This document shows, piece by piece, positions 35,406 to 45,120 of a DNA stretch of 57,448 nucleotides. The notes beneath the pieces were generated by a model that saw only the letters and a list, made by a program, of their open reading frames with translations, ran no database searches and was not told where the DNA came from. The position numbers and the translations under genes are program-made. Every line of letters begins with the position of its first letter. Within the stretch, counting starts at the first letter, position 1. The stretch is from Salinimicrobium nanhaiense (GTDB lineage: Bacteria; Bacteroidota; Bacteroidia; Flavobacteriales; Flavobacteriaceae): the NCBI GenBank assembly GCA_012038135.1, contig JAAVJQ010000017.1:1-57448 (forward strand). The letters run 5' to 3'.

Positions 35406-36534
35406 GATCTATTTATCCTCACCCCATATGGGAGGAAATGAACAAAAATATATTGCTCAGGCTTTTGAGCAAAACTGGATTGCCCCATTAGGACCCAATG
35501 TCACAGGTTTTGAAGAAGACATTAGAACATATTTAGGAGAAGATGTAGAAGTAGCAGTATTAAGTTCCGGAACTGCCGCGCTTCACCTGGCGTTAATTCT
35601 TTGCGGTGTGGAAAGTGGTGATGAGGTATTGTGCCAGAGCCTTACATTTGCGGCTTCGGCTAATCCTATTATGTATCTGGGGGCGACTCCAATTTTTATT
35701 GATAGCGAGGAAGACACTTTTAATATTTCTCCTGAACTTCTTGAGGAAGCTATAAAGGACAGGATTCAAAAAGGTAAAAAACCCAAAGCGCTTATTGCGG
35801 TTCATCTTTATGGAATGCCTTATAAAGTGGAGGAAATTCATAGGATTGCTAAAAAGTATAATATTCCTGTTATTGAAGATAGTGCTGAGGCTTTAGGGAG
35901 CACCTATAATGGACAAAAATGTGGAACTTTTGGGGAATTTGCTGTTTTATCCTTTAACGGAAACAAGATCATCACTACCTCCGGAGGGGGAGCATTGGTA
36001 AGTAAGGATCCAAAAATGAAAGAGAAGGCCATTTTTCTAGCCACCCAGGCCAGAGATGCTGCGCCCCATTATCAGCATAGCCAGATTGGGTATAACTACA
36101 GGTTAAGCAATATTTCGGCAGGAATTGGCAGAGGTCAAATGGAAGTATTGGATGCTCATATTTCAAAAAGAAGAGAAATAAATAGCTTTTACAAAGGGTT
36201 ATTTGCTTCTTTAGAGGGAGTAAAAGTGTTAAATGAACCTGAAAATTCTTACTTTTGTAATCATTGGTTGACTGTAATTAAGTTAGATAAGGACCAAATT
36301 CCTTTCAATACAGAAGAACTTCGGTTACATTTGGAGAATTGGAATATTGAAAGCAGACCATTATGGAAACCAATGCATTTGCAGCCTGTATTTAAGGATG
36401 CTCCTTTCTACGGAAATGGTATTGCAGAGGAGGCATTTTTGACAGGTTTATGTTTGCCTTCGGGTTCTAATTTGACGACTGAAGAAAAAGAGAGAATTAA
36501 AGAAGCGGTAGAGGAGTTTCTTCAGAAGAATTAA
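35392..36534 (+). CDS. UDP-4-keto-sugar aminotransferase (PglE-like)
   Basis: This DegT/DnrJ-family enzyme has 380 residues and opens PKIYLSSPHMGGNEQKYI, the PglE/LegC-type N-terminus. PLP contacts are seen in VIEDSAEALGS and the Schiff-base Lys in SFNGNKIITTSGGG (about residue 192). It is predicted to aminate UDP-2-acetamido-2,6-dideoxy-4-keto-hexose made by the PglF-like enzyme at 36553. The start lies inside the end of the acetyltransferase gene. Confidence 0.9.
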   Translation: MNYPKIYLSSPHMGGNEQKYIAQAFEQNWIAPLGPNVTGFEEDIRTYLGEDVEVAVLSSGTAALHLALILCGVESGDEVLCQSLTFAASANPIMYLGATPIFIDSEEDTFNISPELLEEAIKDRIQKGKKPKALIAVHLYGMPYKVEEIHRIAKKYNIPVIEDSAEALGSTYNGQKCGTFGEFAVLSFNGNKIITTSGGGALVSKDPKMKEKAIFLATQARDAAPHYQHSQIGYNYRLSNISAGIGRGQMEVLDAHISKRREINSFYKGLFASLEGVKVLNEPENSYFCNHWLTVIKLDKDQIPFNTEELRLHLENWNIESRPLWKPMHLQPVFKDAPFYGNGIAEEAFLTGLCLPSGSNLTTEEKERIKEAVEEFLQKN

Positions 36535-36552
36535 TAGTCCCAATTTATAAAT

Positions 36553-38538
36553 ATGGGTAAAAAGCTTAATTACGCGTTACGCCAGATTCTTTCTTCAGAA
36601 AACAGTCTGGATATCAGGAATATTAAATACCTGCCCCGTTGGGCTATTCTGGGTATTGATGTTGCCATTATTATTGTTGCAGATTACCTCACTCTCCTGG
36701 CCCTGGAGGATCTAACCAATAATTTTTATGACTTTCTCTCTAATTGGGAAAGAATGTTTTTGGCAATAACTGTAAATATCTTTTTCTTTTTCATCTTTAG
36801 AACATACGCCGGTCTTATTCGACATTCATCTTATTTGGATGCCCTGAAGATCATGCTGGCTTGTTTCAGCACATTTGTTACTCTCCTGTTTATTAACTAC
36901 GCGAGTTACGTTTTAATAGGTGAAAAGATCTATTTGGTAGCGGGATTAATTTTTTACTTTCTCGTTTCCTTTTCTTTGCTTTTCCTATTCAGACTTTCTG
37001 TCAAACAGCTTTATGAATATTTTAAAGCCACTCAAAAAAATCAAAATCTACAAAAGGCGGTGGTTTTTGGCGCCGATGAAAATGCCATTTCAATTGCAGG
37101 AGCTTTAGAAATAGAACATCCCAAAAGATTTGATATCCGCGGATTTATTACAAATGATAATACCCGAAGAAACATAAGAATACTGGGGAAACCTGTTATT
37201 TATAATGGTTTGCAGGTAAGTGCTGAAGCCAAAGCACTGGGTGCTACAGCTTTGATACTTTCAGAAAACACGCTCACTGCGGAAGAAAAATTCTCTCTGG
37301 TTGAAGAATGCCTTGAAAACGACATTAAAGTTTTTAATGCACCAATTGTTTCCAATTACGAAGACGAACAATCGGTATCCAATAAAGTAAAGTCCCTGCA
37401 GATCGAAGACCTTCTTGACAGGGAGCCGATCCTTCTCAATAAGGAAAATAAAAGGCAGCAATTAACCGGGAAAACAATTCTTGTGACCGGAGGTGCAGGT
37501 TCCATAGGAAGTGAGATTGTTAGACAGGTTGCTGAATATAATCCCAAGCTGCTGATCATTCTGGATCAGGCAGAAACTCCTATGCATAATTTACAATTGG
37601 AGATACAGTCGAAATTTCCGGATCTGAATTTTAGCTGTATTATTTGTGACGTAGGAAATAGAAAGCGACTTGAACTATTATTTCAGAAGAGGCCTGTGGA
37701 CGTAATTTACCACGCCGCTGCTTACAAGCATGTTCCCCTAATGGAGGCAAATCCTCATGAAGCTGTTTTCGTTAACATCATGGGAACGAAGAACCTGGCA
37801 GATCTTGCTGTACAGTATAAGGTTGGCCATTTCGTTATGGTTTCTACCGACAAGGCTGTCAATCCTACTAATGTAATGGGCGCTTCAAAAAGAGCGGCAG
37901 AAATGTATGTGCAGGCTCTATATCATTCTGCCTGTGCAGAAAGTGATGCTAAGACAAAATTCATAACTACCCGCTTCGGAAATGTTTTAGGTTCCAATGG
38001 ATCTGTAGTTCCTTTATTTAGGAAGCAAATAGAAAAGGGAGGTCCGGTCACCATAACCCATCCCGATATCATCCGTTACTTCATGACCATTCCTGAAGCT
38101 TGCCAGTTAGTGCTGGAAGCCGGAGCAATGGGAAAAGGAGGCGAGATCTTCATTTTTGATATGGGAGAGCCCGTGAAAATTATGGATCTGGCAATTAAGA
38201 TGATCAAACTTGCGGGATATATTCCAAATAAACAGATTGGTATTAAAATTACCGGATTACGTCCCGGTGAGAAACTTTATGAAGAATTGCTCAGCGACAA
38301 AAGTAAAACGCTACCAACTCACCATAAAAAGATCATGATCGCGATTGATCAGGTTGGAAATTATGGTGAGATAAGTGAATCAGTAGAGCAGATCATAAAA
38401 TCTGCGACCAAGCTGAAAAGTCACAAAGTAGTGGCCAAGTTGAAAGCCCTGGTTCCCGAATTCAAGAGCAATAATTCCACTTTTGAAAAGTTAGATATAG
38501 ACCCTGTTTTACATCCAAACCAGAAGAAAATAATTTAA
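36553..38538 (+). CDS. membrane UDP-GlcNAc 4,6-dehydratase (PglF/WbpM/CapD-like)
   Basis: This 661-residue protein has four hydrophobic segments (about residues 30-155), a CoA-binding-like Rossmann domain, and a C-terminal SDR domain starting VTGGAGSIGSEI (about residue 310). In the SDR active site the usual Tyr is replaced by Met (NVMGASKRAAE), with VSTDKAVNPT upstream. Both are hallmarks of inverting/retaining UDP-HexNAc 4,6-dehydratases. It supplies the 4-keto sugar for the PglE-like enzyme. The Wza gene follows directly after the stop. Confidence 0.92.
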   Translation: MGKKLNYALRQILSSENSLDIRNIKYLPRWAILGIDVAIIIVADYLTLLALEDLTNNFYDFLSNWERMFLAITVNIFFFFIFRTYAGLIRHSSYLDALKIMLACFSTFVTLLFINYASYVLIGEKIYLVAGLIFYFLVSFSLLFLFRLSVKQLYEYFKATQKNQNLQKAVVFGADENAISIAGALEIEHPKRFDIRGFITNDNTRRNIRILGKPVIYNGLQVSAEAKALGATALILSENTLTAEEKFSLVEECLENDIKVFNAPIVSNYEDEQSVSNKVKSLQIEDLLDREPILLNKENKRQQLTGKTILVTGGAGSIGSEIVRQVAEYNPKLLIILDQAETPMHNLQLEIQSKFPDLNFSCIICDVGNRKRLELLFQKRPVDVIYHAAAYKHVPLMEANPHEAVFVNIMGTKNLADLAVQYKVGHFVMVSTDKAVNPTNVMGASKRAAEMYVQALYHSACAESDAKTKFITTRFGNVLGSNGSVVPLFRKQIEKGGPVTITHPDIIRYFMTIPEACQLVLEAGAMGKGGEIFIFDMGEPVKIMDLAIKMIKLAGYIPNKQIGIKITGLRPGEKLYEELLSDKSKTLPTHHKKIMIAIDQVGNYGEISESVEQIIKSATKLKSHKVVAKLKALVPEFKSNNSTFEKLDIDPVLHPNQKKII

Positions 38539-39348
38539 ATGATCAATAAAAATCCCCTGAAACACTTTTTCAAGCGATCTTTTTTCCTGAAATACTTTCT
38601 CTTATTTTTTGCATTAGTATTTATTTCCTCCTGTTCTACCAGGAAAGAGATTGTTTACTTTCAGGATTTTGAGAGACTGCCAAATATGCCCGCCCCTGAA
38701 GATTTTGTAGCGAAAATAGAGATCAATGATGTGCTTAGGATAGATGTCTCGTCCATGGATGAAGAACTGGCCGCTCCTTTTCAATTAAACCTGAATAATC
38801 AAAGCTCCGGAGGTGGGGGAGGAAATCAAAGTGCTGCAATGACAGGTTATCTTGTAAATTCAGAAGGTTACATTAATTTTCCTGTTCTGGGAGAGATCTA
38901 TGTAGAAGGAAAGAGCAGGGAAGAACTGGAAGAAGAGCTTACTTTAATTCTACGGGAGCAATATTTAAAGGATGCTGTAGTAAGAGTTCGTATAGTAAAT
39001 TTTAAAGTGACGATCATGGGCGAAACCGGGAGCAGCGTTATAGATGTAGTGGATGAAAGGATCTCTGTACCCCAGGCCATAGCTATGTCCGGTGATATTA
39101 CTTATGACGGTAAAAGAGATAATATTCTGGTGATAAGGCAGGTGGATGATCAATTGGCCTATGAAACTCTTGATCTCACCAGTGTGGATATTTTTCAAAA
39201 TCCTTTTTATTGGTTAAAGCAGAATGATATTGTCTATGTAGAGCCTACGTACAGGAAAGTGAAATCGGCCGGATTTATTACCAGCTGGCAGGGACTGGTA
39301 TCAATTATAACCACGGCTTTTAGCCTGGTTGTATTATTTAGCAGATAA
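38539..39348 (+). CDS. wza: polysaccharide export lipoprotein (Wza/BexD-like)
   Basis: This 269-residue outer-membrane lipoprotein has a signal ending in FISSC. The poly_export domain begins INDVLRIDVSSMDEELAAPF, and SLBB-like beta-grasp segments follow (GYLVNSEGYINFPVLGEIYV, VTIMGETGSSVIDV). A hydrophobic C-terminal stretch (LVSIITTAFSLVVLF) could be the membrane-crossing helix of the Wza pore. It forms the export channel with Wzc at 39351, which starts 3 bases after its stop. Confidence 0.92.
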   Translation: MINKNPLKHFFKRSFFLKYFLLFFALVFISSCSTRKEIVYFQDFERLPNMPAPEDFVAKIEINDVLRIDVSSMDEELAAPFQLNLNNQSSGGGGGNQSAAMTGYLVNSEGYINFPVLGEIYVEGKSREELEEELTLILREQYLKDAVVRVRIVNFKVTIMGETGSSVIDVVDERISVPQAIAMSGDITYDGKRDNILVIRQVDDQLAYETLDLTSVDIFQNPFYWLKQNDIVYVEPTYRKVKSAGFITSWQGLVSIITTAFSLVVLFSR

Positions 39349-39350
39349 TT

Positions 39351-41741
39351 ATGGAAGAACTCGAAGAGTTTTCAGAGAAGCAGGAATCGAATTTTGACCT
39401 CAAGGCAGAGATCTTTAAATATCTGAAGCATTGGAAGTGGTTAGTGTTTGGCTGTTTTTTAGGACTTACCATTGCTTATTTATATAACAGATACACGCTT
39501 CCTAAATACGCCACGGAAGCCACCATGATGATCCTTAAGGATGAAAGTAGTAACCTGGTAGGGGCATTACCTTCCGGCGGAAATTCCATTCTGGCTTTCG
39601 ATAATAATTCTTTGGAAAATCAGATCGTGAATTTAAAATCCAAGAGATTAGTTGAAGGTGTTATCGATGAACTTGATTTAAATGTCACCTACTTTGTTGA
39701 AGGAAATGTGATCGCTGTCGAAGCTTACAAAAACACACCTGTTATTGTTGAATTTCTTTCAGAAGAAAGTGTGGTCCATGCAGCTTCTTTAAATTTTTGG
39801 GTCACTCCAGTTTCAGCTACTGCCTTTAACCTGGAAACTGCAGATGGATCTTCCAAACGGTACGACTTTGGGGTACCTGTGACCATGCAGGGAATAACCT
39901 TTCTTATTGCTCCCAATAAAGAGGAGATCAATAGCAATGTAACAGTAAATGTTCTGGTAAGGCCTTTAAGAGACGTTGCGAATGAATATATCTGGAATAT
40001 GACTGTTGCGCCGCAAGGCAAGGCACAAGACATCCTTTCTCTTTACATTACCGGGGAGGTTCCTCAAAAATCTCAGGACTTCCTGAATACTTTAATGGTC
40101 CATTTTAATGCCGACGGAGTGGCCGACAAAAGACAAGTGGCTGAGAATACTTCTGAATTTATTAGACAGCGTCTGGAATTGATAACAGAGGAATTGGATT
40201 CTGTAGAAGGAGGAATAGCCGATTTCAAGAGTGAAAACCGGTTCATGGATGTAGGTAGTAGTGCCGGCCAGTATATGGCGAAATCTTCAATGGCAGAATC
40301 AGAAGTTTTTTCCTTAGAAACTCAATTGATAATATTGGAAGGTGTGGAGGCTACCTTACAGTCTGCAGAACCTTATCAATTATTACCTGAAGGAATGGGC
40401 CTTGAGCAGGGAGGATTGGGGAGTGCCGTTAGCCAGTATAATCAACTTATTCTTCAGCGTAATAAATATTTAAGAGCAGGAACTGCTCAAAATCCCGTAG
40501 TGGAAACGCTAACAGAACAGCTTGACGCCTTAAAAAATAATATTCTAGATAATATTGAACAAACTCGTAAATCGATCAATATCCGGATAAGGGAGCTGAA
40601 TCAATTGGATAGAAGGGCAGAGGGGCAATTCAGCACCTTTCCGGGACTCGAAAAAGGGATACGGAGTATAGAGCGTCAACAGGCTATAAAGGAACAGCTA
40701 TACCTGTTTTTACTTCAAAGAAGAGAAGAGTCGGCAATAGCTTTTGCTTCGACTTCCCCGGTGGCAAAGGTAATAGATCCTGCATTTACCTATAACGAGC
40801 CGGTCGATCCTAAACCTTGGCTTATACTAACCGGTGGTGGAGTAATAGGTTTACTCATCCCGCTTTTAGTAATATTTGTGATCAATTTCCTTGATACCAA
40901 AGTACATCATAAAGGGGATCTTCAACCTCTCACAAAACACATTCCTTTCCTGGGAGAAATTCCCAGAATACAAAAAGAGGAATCTGAGTTGATCCAGTTA
41001 AACGATCGTTCTCCCCTGGCGGAATCTTTTAGAATTCTCAGGACGAATCTGGCATATCTGGTCCAGTCAAGAAACAAGGAAAAGGCTGAAGTAATCTTTG
41101 TAACCTCTACTATAAAGGGAGAAGGAAAAACTTTTATTTCCTTTAATCTGGCACGTACTTTATCAAGTACAGGAAAAAGAATCCTCCTGGTAGGTGCCGA
41201 TATCAGGAATCCCAGGCTTCATAAGTTTGCAGGGAATCCATTGGAAACAAAAGGGCTTTCAGATTATCTTTATGATCGTGATATTGAACCAGAGGATGTG
41301 ATCCAGTCGGTCAATCAGGATAATATTCCCGTGGATATGGTGTTTTCGGGGGCGATACCTCCCAATCCTGCAGAGTTGCTTATGAACGACAGAATGGAAC
41401 AATTTCTTCACGGTCAAAAAGAAAATTATGATTTCATTATTGTTGATACTGCACCAACGATGATTGTTACCGATACGCTTTTGATCAGTCAGCTTGCCGA
41501 TACGACTATTTATGTGGTAAGAGCAGGATATACTGAGAAAAAACTGCTGGATTTTTCAAAAGAACTGAAACAGCAGGGGAAATTAAAAGGCCTGGCTGTC
41601 GTGCTTAATGATGTAGATTATTCAAAATTCTCCTATGGTGCCAAATACGGCTATTCTTATGGTTATGGGTACGGATATGCCGCCGATGAAGATAAAAAGG
41701 GACTTTTCAGCCGTCTGAAGAAGCCATTTAAAAGAAGTTAA
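39351..41741 (+). CDS. wzc: chain-length regulator/tyrosine autokinase (Wzc)
   Basis: This 796-residue inner-membrane protein has a Wzz domain with TM1 near residues 30-48, a periplasmic coiled-coil-rich region and TM2 near 490-510. The cytoplasmic BY-kinase domain shows Walker A STIKGEGKTF (about 585-594), Walker A' ILLVGADIRNPR (about 612-623) and Walker B FIIVDTAPT (about 694-702). The tail is Tyr-rich (YGYSYGYGYGYAAD), the autophosphorylation cluster. It controls polymer length and export with Wza. The PHP phosphatase at 42447 is its likely antagonist. Confidence 0.95.
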   Translation: MEELEEFSEKQESNFDLKAEIFKYLKHWKWLVFGCFLGLTIAYLYNRYTLPKYATEATMMILKDESSNLVGALPSGGNSILAFDNNSLENQIVNLKSKRLVEGVIDELDLNVTYFVEGNVIAVEAYKNTPVIVEFLSEESVVHAASLNFWVTPVSATAFNLETADGSSKRYDFGVPVTMQGITFLIAPNKEEINSNVTVNVLVRPLRDVANEYIWNMTVAPQGKAQDILSLYITGEVPQKSQDFLNTLMVHFNADGVADKRQVAENTSEFIRQRLELITEELDSVEGGIADFKSENRFMDVGSSAGQYMAKSSMAESEVFSLETQLIILEGVEATLQSAEPYQLLPEGMGLEQGGLGSAVSQYNQLILQRNKYLRAGTAQNPVVETLTEQLDALKNNILDNIEQTRKSINIRIRELNQLDRRAEGQFSTFPGLEKGIRSIERQQAIKEQLYLFLLQRREESAIAFASTSPVAKVIDPAFTYNEPVDPKPWLILTGGGVIGLLIPLLVIFVINFLDTKVHHKGDLQPLTKHIPFLGEIPRIQKEESELIQLNDRSPLAESFRILRTNLAYLVQSRNKEKAEVIFVTSTIKGEGKTFISFNLARTLSSTGKRILLVGADIRNPRLHKFAGNPLETKGLSDYLYDRDIEPEDVIQSVNQDNIPVDMVFSGAIPPNPAELLMNDRMEQFLHGQKENYDFIIVDTAPTMIVTDTLLISQLADTTIYVVRAGYTEKKLLDFSKELKQQGKLKGLAVVLNDVDYSKFSYGAKYGYSYGYGYGYAADEDKKGLFSRLKKPFKRS

Positions 41742-42446
41742 GCTTAAACAAACCCTTTCAGGGTTTAAAACCCTGAAAGGGTTGAAGAACCGGCGCATTT
41801 CCAAAAGTCAAAAAACTGCTCTTATTAGACCTCACAGTTTCACAACCTCACAGGTTTCCGAAACTGTGAGGTTTGAATCTAACTCCAACTTATCTGTATT
41901 TACAACCGTTCCGGGAGGCATCACAAAAACAAAATTTCAAATCCTACAACCCTATACATATTTATATGTTGTCCCTAACGGGACAATGGGAAGAGGGGCC
42001 TTTTTCTACCCATATATTGTCCCTAACGGGACAGGGAAACCCTTTAGTGCTTAGCGCAGATTGGCAATATCTGCCGGGGTGCAAAACAAAAACGAAAATT
42101 CGAATCACAATTAACCCTGTCAGCGGCTTGACGCCCTGACAAGGTTCAGTTCGAAACATTTTATCTCTTGTCCTTATCGGGACAATGAGCAGAGGGGTGC
42201 TACCAACTTTCCCGTTATGGACAGTTTGTAGCCTCGGGGTTGTTTTATGTGCCGCTCCGCCGGAGCACTTGACACCATTCTTTCTTACTTGCTATAAATA
42301 TTTTGCATGACTCTAATGAGCGCCGGAGGTGCTGCATATCATCAAAAAAGAAAAGCCTTACAACATTGACGACTGGTGAGATCTATTTTAGTAATGAAGT
42401 AAATCAGAATTTTCGGTTATTGGATTTTATTTCTTTCTAAAAACAA
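41742..42446. repeat. spacer with an array of unrelated palindromic elements
   Basis: No gene is seen between wzc and the phosphatase. Hairpins occur at 41751-41783 (16-bp arms, no T run), 41830-41871 ('cctcacagttt/aaactgtgagg'), 41969-41986 and 42017-42033 ('ttgtccc taa cgggacaa' type), 42116-42145 ('cctgtcag...cctgacaagg') and 42168-42187. The first may also end the wzc transcript. The open frames across 41782-42139 are repeat sequence. Confidence 0.75.
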
Positions 42447-43190
42447 CTAAAAAGAAAATGTTTCTCTGGTTCGTTGAATCACCGGTAGAATTAACTCAAG
42501 ATGCTTTTTAGACAATTGCGCCATGGAAAGTTTTTCCAGGTGGCGCATTTGATGGGTATCTGTTCCCAGAAAATCGATCATATTATTTTCGAGAAGTCGA
42601 AATGCGATCTCCTGTATGCCTTTTCCATAATGTCCGGTTAAGCTGAGAACGTTAAGCTGAAAAAAACAGCCTCTGCTCTTTAGATCTTCATATTTGTTCA
42701 GGGATTTCGAATGAAAAAATCCATAACGCTCAGGGTGGGCGAGTACAGGTTTATATTGGGCGGTTTGAAGCTTGAACAGGATCTCGTTCAAATTAATGGG
42801 AGGTTGAAAATAAGACATTTCTACCAGCACCATATTATCTTTCAAAGTCAACAGCTTCTCTTTTTCCAGTAACTCCAAAAAAGCCTGGTCCATCATATAT
42901 TCTGCTGCAGCTTTTATTTTGATTTCTTTTCCCAGATTGTCCAAATGATCTAATAATGAATTGTGGGCTTTTCCTATACTTTCCGAAGTATTGGGGTAGT
43001 AATCATTCATGATGTGCGGAGTAGAAATAAAGCTTTTTATTCCAATTTTCTCAAATCCTTCGATCAGCTCAACCGAGGCATTTAAATCGGCTGCACCGTC
43101 ATCTATTCCTGGTAAAATGTGATTATGAATATCGACAAAACCATTTAACTGGTCCTGTAAGAAATATTTTTTCTGAAAAAAAGAAAACAT
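42447..43190 (-). CDS. PHP-type protein-tyrosine phosphatase (CpsB/YwqE-like)
   Basis: This 247-residue metal-dependent phosphatase of the PHP superfamily carries the metal ligands in DIHNHILPGIDDGAAD (His-x-His), STPHIMNDYYP, LAHPERYGFF and LGTDTHQMRHL. CpsB-type enzymes dephosphorylate BY-kinases, so the partner is the Wzc at 39351. It is transcribed divergently from the Wzi-like gene and convergent with wzc. Confidence 0.92.
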   Translation of the reverse strand: MFSFFQKKYFLQDQLNGFVDIHNHILPGIDDGAADLNASVELIEGFEKIGIKSFISTPHIMNDYYPNTSESIGKAHNSLLDHLDNLGKEIKIKAAAEYMMDQAFLELLEKEKLLTLKDNMVLVEMSYFQPPINLNEILFKLQTAQYKPVLAHPERYGFFHSKSLNKYEDLKSRGCFFQLNVLSLTGHYGKGIQEIAFRLLENNMIDFLGTDTHQMRHLEKLSMAQLSKKHLELILPVIQRTRETFSF

Positions 43191-43235
43191 ACTTAAAATT
43201 TACGGCTAAAATTACTGTTTTTAAATTACAGCGTG

Positions 43236-43265
43236 TTGAGCTTTAATATAAGAATGCTACTTTTG
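43236..43265 (+). promoter_or_regulatory. Bacteroidota promoter (TTG-N19-TACTTTTG)
   Basis: TTG at 43236-43238, a 19-base spacer and TACTTTTG at 43258-43265 match the consensus exactly. It lies 17 bases before the GTG start at 43283. Confidence 0.75.
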
Positions 43266-43282
43266 CTGCACAAATCGAAAAA

Positions 43283-44629
43283 GTGATTAAGAAATTCCCC
43301 CTCATACTGTTACTATTTATTACGGTAACCTTTTCCCAGGAAGTTAATTATAATGTTTCGGCTACTGCTCAGGGAATAATTTACTCAGGGGAGGAGAATC
43401 CGTTTTGGATGCATTCGAATCAGCGGGGAAGGATTGATGAAAAGACCAATCTTAGTTCCTGGATCAATGGTATAGGAACTTATGAATTCCGCTACGGCGG
43501 GATTTTAAAAGCAGGCCTGGGAGTATTGTATCATGATGGGTACACTAATGATGTTCAACTGGATGAATATTTTGTAAGCTTTGAGAACAAGTGGTTTGAG
43601 GCTTATGCCGGAAAAAAACAGAAGGAGGAATTCTTTAGCGGAATTAGTGCTACCAATGAGAATTTGCTATGGTCGCTCAATTCCAGACCGATCCCGGGAA
43701 TTAGCCTGAGCACTAAACCCATAATCCTTTTTAAACGGGCAGGAATAGGTTTCAAAGCTTCCTGGGAGGAATTTTTTTCTGATGAAACAGATCGCTATAT
43801 TCAAAATCCACGAATACACCACAAAAGCTTTCACTTCATCTTCAACGGCATAAGGAATCTTGAATTGATCGCAGGAGGACATCATTACGTGCAGTGGGCG
43901 GGAAAATCTTCTGAATATGGGGAATTACCTTCCGGTTTTGAAGACTATCTAAAGGTAATCACAGGAGGAAACATGATTGGAGGGGATGGTTTTGTAGGAG
44001 AACAGGAGATCAACGGATTGGGAAATCACCTCGGGGGGTATGAAGTTCAGCTAAACACCTCATTCTCCCACTATGACCTGTCACTGGTCTATAACACTAT
44101 TTTTGAAGATTTCTCCGGAATAAAGCTGCGAAATACTCCCGATGGACGGTATGGGATCTATTTAAAGGATCAGCAATCCGAAAAGTGGATACAGGCCATT
44201 ATGTATGAGTATTATTTCACGCGGAATCAAAGTAAAAACTATCCCACTACCGATGGTAAAGACAATTACTTCAACAATCACCTCTATCGCTCAGGTTGGA
44301 CCTATGAAAACAGGATCATTGGTCTACCATTCATTTTGCTGGATGAAGACCGGTTTAGAGTGGCTCATAACAATATTGTAGCTCATCACATTGGCCTCAC
44401 AGGAATCGCCTTTTACACCTACCCATATAAATTCCTTGCCAGCTATAGGGGGAATTATGGAGCTAAGGGAGGATCTTCCAAACCAATAGAAAGAATTATA
44501 TCCACATATTTAGATGTAAATGTATTGCAGGAATTCGTGAACCTTAACGTGCAGGTGGGGGTGGACATCCATTCTGAAGCAACTTCAAACGTAGGGCTTG
44601 GGCTAAGACTTCAAAAAAGCTTTTTTTAA
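43283..44629 (+). CDS. capsule assembly Wzi-family outer-membrane protein
   Basis: This 448-residue protein has a signal peptide (FPLILLLFITVTFSQE) and many alternating beta-strand segments of an outer-membrane barrel ending in the aromatic GLGLRLQKSFF. Features such as YSGEENPFWMHSNQRGRID and GLQEF-like ends are typical of the Bacteroidota Wzi/Cap assembly family. It would anchor or organise exported polysaccharide at the cell surface. The start is GTG, placed by the promoter at 43236. Confidence 0.87.
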   Translation: MIKKFPLILLLFITVTFSQEVNYNVSATAQGIIYSGEENPFWMHSNQRGRIDEKTNLSSWINGIGTYEFRYGGILKAGLGVLYHDGYTNDVQLDEYFVSFENKWFEAYAGKKQKEEFFSGISATNENLLWSLNSRPIPGISLSTKPIILFKRAGIGFKASWEEFFSDETDRYIQNPRIHHKSFHFIFNGIRNLELIAGGHHYVQWAGKSSEYGELPSGFEDYLKVITGGNMIGGDGFVGEQEINGLGNHLGGYEVQLNTSFSHYDLSLVYNTIFEDFSGIKLRNTPDGRYGIYLKDQQSEKWIQAIMYEYYFTRNQSKNYPTTDGKDNYFNNHLYRSGWTYENRIIGLPFILLDEDRFRVAHNNIVAHHIGLTGIAFYTYPYKFLASYRGNYGAKGGSSKPIERIISTYLDVNVLQEFVNLNVQVGVDIHSEATSNVGLGLRLQKSFF

Positions 44630-45120
44630 GTATTGGTTTTTTCTGCCACGAATTCCCAAATAATTTATCGTCAAGCTTAACTGCAAGATTTATGGTTGGG
44701 CTTGAAGCTTCTCTCTTTAAATTAAGTAACTACCTAAAAGGTGCTGGAAATTCATTATCAGATCGTAAATACCCTTGCTTTCTTCAATGAAAAATGGAGA
44801 TCATGAATTCCCCCCGGCTTTAGCCGGAGGATAAAATTGAAAACAGAACAAGGCTTTAGCCTAACTTTTGAATTCCTGAGCTCTATCATATAACTACCTC
44901 GGGGTCGCTCCTACGGACGGGATGATTCGAACATCTACAACCCGGTGTTTCACCCCGGGCTACCAATATTTCGCCCCGCTGGGGCTGGCATAAGCAGAAA
45001 ATCGAAATTCGTACTTCTAAAATATAACTTTTACTTTACAGAAAAGTCATTTTGCCCGGCAATCCCGCTATTCTGCGGGGAGGTACTGACCACTGACCAC
45101 CGACCACTGATCACTGAAAT
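44630..45120. repeat. spacer with short palindromes
   Basis: No gene is seen. Short palindromes occur at 44814-44827 ('ccggctttagccgg'), about 44852-44864 ('aaggctttagcct'), 44941-44959 ('cccggtgtttcaccccggg') and about 44973-44985 ('gccccgctggggc'). At 45086-45118 lies the 'ctgaccactgaccaccgacc' family, the reverse complement of units at 19755, 33260 and 33555. Confidence 0.7.

Noticed and set aside
41782..42139. Two overlapping plus-strand open frames of about 90 codons
   Set aside because: They consist of palindromic repeat sequence and differ in frame from each other; no start context or plausible protein.
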